The notes beneath the pieces are model-generated. The model ran no database searches, was not told where the DNA came from, and saw only the letters and a list, made by a program, of their open reading frames with translations. A program made the position numbers and the translations under genes. From assembly GCA_049603715.1 (NCBI GenBank), contig JBMYSW010000005.1, forward strand, positions 62,001 through 126,000: a stretch of 64,000 bases of DNA. The letters run 5' to 3'. Shown piece after piece: positions 60,087 through 64,000 of the stretch (the stretch's first letter is position 1; every line of letters begins with the position of its first letter). Origin of the DNA: Pontibacterium sp049603715 (GTDB lineage Bacteria > Pseudomonadota > Gammaproteobacteria > Pseudomonadales > Balneatricaceae).

Positions 60087-61298
60087 TTATGAAGAGGCCA
60101 AACGAGACACTGGCTGCTCCTTCACCGGCCAGTGCATCAGGCTTGCAACCAGCGCGAGCACCGCACTGAGCCACCACACCAAGTCGTAGCTACCCTGCTG
60201 CTCGTACAAAATACCGCCCAGCCAAACACCGCAAAAGCTGCCCACTTGATGGCCTAAGAACACAATGCCGTACAAGAGCGCCATGTAGCGGGTGCCAAAA
60301 ATGACGGCAACCAACCCTGAGGTGGGCGGCACAGTCGCAAGCCAAAACAACCCCAACAACACACTAAAGGCCAACACACTCCATGTACTGGCAGGAATCA
60401 GCATAAAGGCGACGATTGATAAAGCACGAATCAAATAGATAGCCGAAAGCAGCCCCGGTTTATTGTATCGGCCTGACATAACCCCAGACACATAAGAGCC
60501 GACCACGTTACAAAGGCCAATCACCGCAATACTCCACGCCCCCAACCAAGGGTCAAAGCCCAAGTCTTTGAGATAAGCAGGCATATGCACGGTGACAAAG
60601 GCCAACTGAAAACCACAGACAAAGAAACCTGCCGTGAGCAACAAAAACGACGGATGGCCGAGAGCCTCCTTTAACGCCTCAGTTAACCCTTGGTCCTTTG
60701 TTGCCGACTTGACCTCGTTGCTACCTGAGTAAGGTGCGAGTGGCATGGCAAAGATGGCCATCGACAGAGCACTCACTCCTAAAATAATCAGCGCGGTTTC
60801 CCAACCAAAGCTGGTTAATAAAGCTTGTGCAGCTGGCACCACCAAAAACTGGCCCAAAGAGCCCGCAGCTGTGCCAACCCCCAGCGCCCACTGGCGACGT
60901 TCTTCGCCTACCGCGCGGGCCATTGCAGGCAATACAATACCAAACGCCGTCCCAGCAATGCCCGACCCCACCATTAAGCCAAGTGATGCATTTAATGCCC
61001 AAGGCGAGTCCGAAAGCGTAATTAAGGCGATGCCACCACCGTATAACAGTGCACCCCCCACAATAACCTTCACGTTACCAAAGCGATCAGCTAAACCACC
61101 GGCAATAACGGCCACAATACCCCATATCAGGTTTTGTAACGCCAAGGCAAAAGAAATGGTGTCGCGGCCCCAGCCGTTGGCTTGACTCACAGGGTCAACA
61201 AACAAGCCAAAACCTGAGCGAAAACCAAATGACAAAACCAGCAAACAACAGGCTGAAAAAATCAGAAAACGTGTGGATGAAGAGAGTGGCGCCATCAT
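60087..61298 (-). CDS. MFS transporter
   Basis: Encodes 403 residues from the first of two adjacent ATGs at 61298/61295; the second is better spaced from AAGGAGG. Twelve spans and the loop GGLADRFGNVKV are typical of the major facilitator superfamily, close to the OFA/monocarboxylate type (GFRSGFGLFVDPVSQANGWGR-like start). The substrate is unknown. The ubiD terminator lies just before it. Confidence 0.85.
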   Translation of the reverse strand: MMAPLSSSTRFLIFSACCLLVLSFGFRSGFGLFVDPVSQANGWGRDTISFALALQNLIWGIVAVIAGGLADRFGNVKVIVGGALLYGGGIALITLSDSPWALNASLGLMVGSGIAGTAFGIVLPAMARAVGEERRQWALGVGTAAGSLGQFLVVPAAQALLTSFGWETALIILGVSALSMAIFAMPLAPYSGSNEVKSATKDQGLTEALKEALGHPSFLLLTAGFFVCGFQLAFVTVHMPAYLKDLGFDPWLGAWSIAVIGLCNVVGSYVSGVMSGRYNKPGLLSAIYLIRALSIVAFMLIPASTWSVLAFSVLLGLFWLATVPPTSGLVAVIFGTRYMALLYGIVFLGHQVGSFCGVWLGGILYEQQGSYDLVWWLSAVLALVASLMHWPVKEQPVSRLASS

Positions 61299-61307
61299 TG
61301 GCCTCCT

Positions 61308-61346
61308 TAAAAATAAAAACGCGACCAAAACCTGCGCTTGGTCGCG
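61308..61346 (-). terminator. Rho-independent terminator after ubiD
   Basis: CGCGACCAA (61320-61328) pairs with TTGGTCGCG (61338-61346), and the minus strand continues TTTTTATTTTT. It lies immediately before the MFS ribosome site. Confidence 0.85.
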
Positions 61347-61395
61347 TATATAGAGGGCGGTAAACACCCTCGGTCCAGCAGAAGTAAAACCGTGC

Positions 61396-62871
61396 TTAGT
61401 TAATGCCTAAGCTATCCCAAATATCGTCTACTTTGGCTTTTACCTCAGCATCCATCTCAATGGGCTCGCCCCACTCACGGGTGGTTTCGCCTTCCCATTT
61501 ATTGGTGGCATCCATCCCCATTTTTGAGCCAAGGCCCGATACTGGCGAAGCAAAGTCGAGATAGTCGATTGGCGTGTTGTCGATCATCACCGTATCCCGC
61601 TGAGGGTCCATACGGGTAGTGATCGCCCAAATCACATCTTGCCAGTCGCGAGCGTTTACATCGTCGTCACACACAATAACAAATTTGGTGTACATAAACT
61701 GACGTAAGAACGACCACACACCCAACATAATACGTTTCGCATGGCCTGGGTACTGTTTCTTAATGGTCACTACCGCCATACGGTACGAGCAGCCTTCCGG
61801 CGGCAAGTAAAAGTCGACGATTTCGGGGAATTGCTTTTGCAAAATCGGCACAAATACTTCGTTTAGTGCCACACCCAAAATAGCTGGCTCATCCGGTGGA
61901 CGGCCGGTGTAGGTGCTGTGATAAATCGGGTCTTTGCGGTGAGTAATGCGCTCTACCGTAAATACCGGAAAGCTATCCACCTCGTTGTAGTAACCCGTAT
62001 GGTCACCAAACGGGCCTTCGTCGGCCATTTCGTCAGGGTAAATGTGCCCTTCTAAAATAAACTCGGCACTTGCAGGCACCTGCAAGTCATTACCTTTACA
62101 CTTCACCACCTCGGTTTTGCCACCGCGCAGCAAGCCCGCAAAAGCATATTCCGAAAGCGTATCAGGTACAGGTGTCACCGCACCTAAAATCGTTGCTGGG
62201 TCCGCACCAAGAGCAACCGCTACAGGGAAAGGCTCACCTGGGTGTGCTTTTTTCCATTCACGAAAGTCTAGCGCACCACCACGGTGTGCCAACCAGCGCA
62301 TAATCAGTTTGTTTTTACCAATCACTTGCTGGCGATAAATGCCCAAGTTTTGACGTGACTTTTCAGGACCACGAGTAATCACCAATGGCCACGTCACCAA
62401 CGGGCCCGCATCGCCCGGCCAGCAAGTTTGAACAGGGATTTTAGACAAGTCGACATCGTCACCCTCAATCACCGTATGCTGACACGGCGCACTGCGAACT
62501 ACCTTCGGCCCCATATTAAGCACCTGCTTAAAGATCGGTAGCTTATCCCATGCGTCTTTCATGCCTTTGGGTGGTTCAGGCTCTTTTAGCTGTGCCAATA
62601 CCTTACCCACTTCGCGCAGTGCCGATACCGACGTTTGCCCCATACCCATGGCCACACGTTCAGGCGTGCCAAACAAGTTTGCCAATACGGGTACGTCGTA
62701 GCCTTTGGGGTTTTCAAATAACAATGCCGGGCCGCCCGCACGCAGCGTACGGTCACTGATTTCGGTCATTTCGAGGTGAGGGTCTACGCTTTGGGTAATA
62801 CGCTTGAGCTGGCCTTGCTCTTCGAGCATGGCGATAAAATCACGAAGGTCTTTATATTTTGGGGTCGACAT
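61396..62871 (-). CDS. ubiD: 4-hydroxy-3-polyprenylbenzoate decarboxylase
   Basis: Encodes 491 residues from the ATG at 62871 (MSTPKYKDLRDFI). UbiD-family blocks are QNLGIYRQQVIGKN, EFILEGHIYPDEMADEGPFGDHTGYYN (prenylated-FMN and catalytic Glu region), and KQFPEIVDFYLPPEG. The prenylated-FMN enzyme removes the carboxyl of the ubiquinone precursor. Its cofactor maker UbiX is not seen here. Located next to rho, as in Pseudomonas. Confidence 0.95.
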   Translation of the reverse strand: MSTPKYKDLRDFIAMLEEQGQLKRITQSVDPHLEMTEISDRTLRAGGPALLFENPKGYDVPVLANLFGTPERVAMGMGQTSVSALREVGKVLAQLKEPEPPKGMKDAWDKLPIFKQVLNMGPKVVRSAPCQHTVIEGDDVDLSKIPVQTCWPGDAGPLVTWPLVITRGPEKSRQNLGIYRQQVIGKNKLIMRWLAHRGGALDFREWKKAHPGEPFPVAVALGADPATILGAVTPVPDTLSEYAFAGLLRGGKTEVVKCKGNDLQVPASAEFILEGHIYPDEMADEGPFGDHTGYYNEVDSFPVFTVERITHRKDPIYHSTYTGRPPDEPAILGVALNEVFVPILQKQFPEIVDFYLPPEGCSYRMAVVTIKKQYPGHAKRIMLGVWSFLRQFMYTKFVIVCDDDVNARDWQDVIWAITTRMDPQRDTVMIDNTPIDYLDFASPVSGLGSKMGMDATNKWEGETTREWGEPIEMDAEVKAKVDDIWDSLGIN

Positions 62872-62928
62872 ATCCACCACTCGTTACTAACTAACGCTAA
62901 CGCTTTGCGCCTTAGCGATTAAAACGCT

Positions 62929-62962
62929 AAAAAAAAGGGCAAGTAAATACTCGCCCCTTTTT
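62929..62962 (-). terminator. Rho-independent terminator after rho
   Basis: On the minus strand GGGCGAGT, loop ATTT, ACTTGCCC is followed by eight T. Confidence 0.85.
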
Positions 62963-63040
62963 AACACCATAAGTGCCGCTTTGTACGTCACCTTTGATGC
63001 GCTTTGGATCACTACTTCAAATTATTGAATGCAGAGATGC

Positions 63041-64000
63041 TTACTTGCGCTTCATCGACAAGAAGAACTCGTCGTTGGTTTTAAAGTCTTTTAGTTTATC
63101 CAACACAAACTCAATGGCTGCAGAATCTTCCATTGGGTCTAGCAAACGACGTAGGATCCACATACGCTGCAACTCGTCTTCTGAGGTAAGCAAGTCTTCG
63201 CGACGGGTACCTGAACGACGAATGTTGATGGCTGGGAAAACGCGCTTTTCAGCAACTTTGCGGTCTAGGTGAACTTCAGAGTTACCTGTACCTTTAAATT
63301 CTTCAAAGATGACTTCGTCCATCTTAGAGCCGGTATCTACCAACGCCGTAGCGATAATGGTTAAGCTGCCACCCTCTTCGATGTTACGAGCCGCACCAAA
63401 GAAACGCTTTGGACGCTCTAGCGCATGTGCATCCACACCACCGGTCAACACTTTGCCCGATGAAGGAATAACCGTGTTGTAAGCACGTGCCAAGCGTGTA
63501 ATCGAATCAAGCAAGATAACGACGTCTTGTTTGTGCTCCGTTAGGCGCTTCGCTTTTTCAAGCACCATTTCTGCTACTTGAACGTGACGCGCTGGCGGCT
63601 CATCAAAGGTAGAAGCCACCACTTCGCCGCGCACGGTGCGCTGCATTTCGGTTACTTCCTCTGGACGCTCGTCAATCAGCAATACAATCAAGTAACACTC
63701 TGGGTTGTTACGGGTAATGCTGTTTGCAATGTTTTGCAGCATCAAAGTCTTACCTGCTTTAGGTGGCGATACCACCAATGCACGTTGACCTTTACCCATT
63801 GGGCAAACTAGGTCGATAACACGTGCGGTAAGGTCTTCAGTACTGCCGTTACCCAGCTCCATACGTAAGCGGTCTTGCGCGAACAATGGTGTTAGGTTTT
63901 CAAACAGAATTTTGTTTTTAGCGTTTTCTGGCTTATCAAAGTTGATTTGCGCCACTTTTAGCAGTGCAAAGTAACGCTCGCCTTCTTTTGGCGGGCGAAT
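63041..64000 (-). CDS. rho: Transcription termination factor Rho, N-terminal part outside window
   Basis: The last 319 residues are inside the window; the frame stays open to the right edge (IRPPKEGERYFALLKVAQIN). Walker A is SPPKAGKTLML, Walker B VVILLDSITRLARAYN, and the Q-loop and R-loop region GTGNSEVHLDR is intact. Rho is the hexameric RNA helicase that ends transcription. The N-terminal RNA-binding domain lies beyond the window. Confidence 0.97.
   Translation of the reverse strand: MRPPKEGERYFALLKVAQINFDKPENAKNKILFENLTPLFAQDRLRMELGNGSTEDLTARVIDLVCPMGKGQRALVVSPPKAGKTLMLQNIANSITRNNPECYLIVLLIDERPEEVTEMQRTVRGEVVASTFDEPPARHVQVAEMVLEKAKRLTEHKQDVVILLDSITRLARAYNTVIPSSGKVLTGGVDAHALERPKRFFGAARNIEEGGSLTIIATALVDTGSKMDEVIFEEFKGTGNSEVHLDRKVAEKRVFPAINIRRSGTRREDLLTSEDELQRMWILRRLLDPMEDSAAIEFVLDKLKDFKTNDEFFLSMKRK

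Noticed and set aside
60745..61185. Plus-strand 146-codon frame within the MFS gene
   Set aside because: Shadow of the hydrophobic coding sequence on the minus strand; Pro/Ala-rich with no recognisable domain.
1..64000. CRISPR arrays, tRNA and rRNA genes
   Set aside because: No regularly spaced repeats, cloverleaf sequences or rRNA segments were recognised on reading both strands.

Overview
The window is chromosomal DNA of a gammaproteobacterium, most likely marine and related to the Pseudomonadales/Oceanospirillales/Cellvibrionales. The case rests on conserved gene orders: ubiI-ubiH-pepP-ygfB facing a small coiled-coil gene, zapA, 6S RNA and the 5-formyltetrahydrofolate cyclo-ligase gene; argH facing hemC-hemD-hemX-hemY; and ubiD next to rho. 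No tRNA, rRNA or CRISPR array was seen. Genus and species cannot be told from the sequence alone.

Layout. 1-3.6 kb: the 3' part of a copper-exporting P-type ATPase with tandem metal-binding domains, then two c-type cytochromes. 3.6-7 kb: an oxidoreductase/AraC pair and an aldo/keto reductase. 7.0-10.0 kb: a 3,036-bp ISL3-family element resembling ISPpu12, with matched inverted repeats and a perfect 8-bp target duplication (TTTAATAA). It carries a CadR/PbrR-type regulator, a CDF-like metal transporter, lspA and an internally deleted transposase. 10-19.3 kb: rlmI, gcvH, gcvT, ubiquinone hydroxylases, pepP, ygfB, zapA, 6S RNA and the folate cyclo-ligase. 19.4-28.5 kb: a complete urate-to-glyoxylate route (permease, PuuD, UraH, UraD, PuuE, Alc, AllA) with a RutR-like TetR regulator, a LigC-like dehydrogenase and shared palindromic operators. 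28.6-33 kb: transporters, an AT-rich gap and gcvR. 33-39 kb: argH and hemCDXY. 39.2-41.7 kb: a small accessory patch with one decayed and one apparently live toxin-antitoxin locus and a GIY-YIG/DUF4357 protein. 41.7-45.6 kb: a DsbA-like protein, a KdgR-box-controlled uronate pair (kdgF plus an RpiB/DhuI-type isomerase), an acetyltransferase, an iron-sulfur flavin reductase and a tautomerase. 45.7-50 kb: a TPP riboswitch followed by thiD, an ABC importer and tenA for pyrimidine salvage. 50-56.5 kb: cyoABCDE with sco1, an unknown secreted protein and a PCuAC chaperone. 56.5-58.9 kb: a Fur-box promoter driving a ferritin-like protein and a 10-TM metal exporter. 58.9-64 kb: an exostosin-type glycosyltransferase, an MFS carrier, ubiD and the 3' part of rho.

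Themes. Metal handling recurs: copper ATPase, Cd/Pb-type mobile cargo, oxidase copper chaperones and the Fur-linked ferritin-like/exporter pair. Three catabolic or salvage modules carry readable control signals: purines (RutR-like palindromes), unsaturated uronates (KdgR boxes) and thiamin pyrimidine (riboswitch). The most novel-looking items are the duplicated E/E/H ferritin-like protein with its exporter, the LigC-like enzyme inside a purine regulon, and the nonautonomous metal-cargo IS element.
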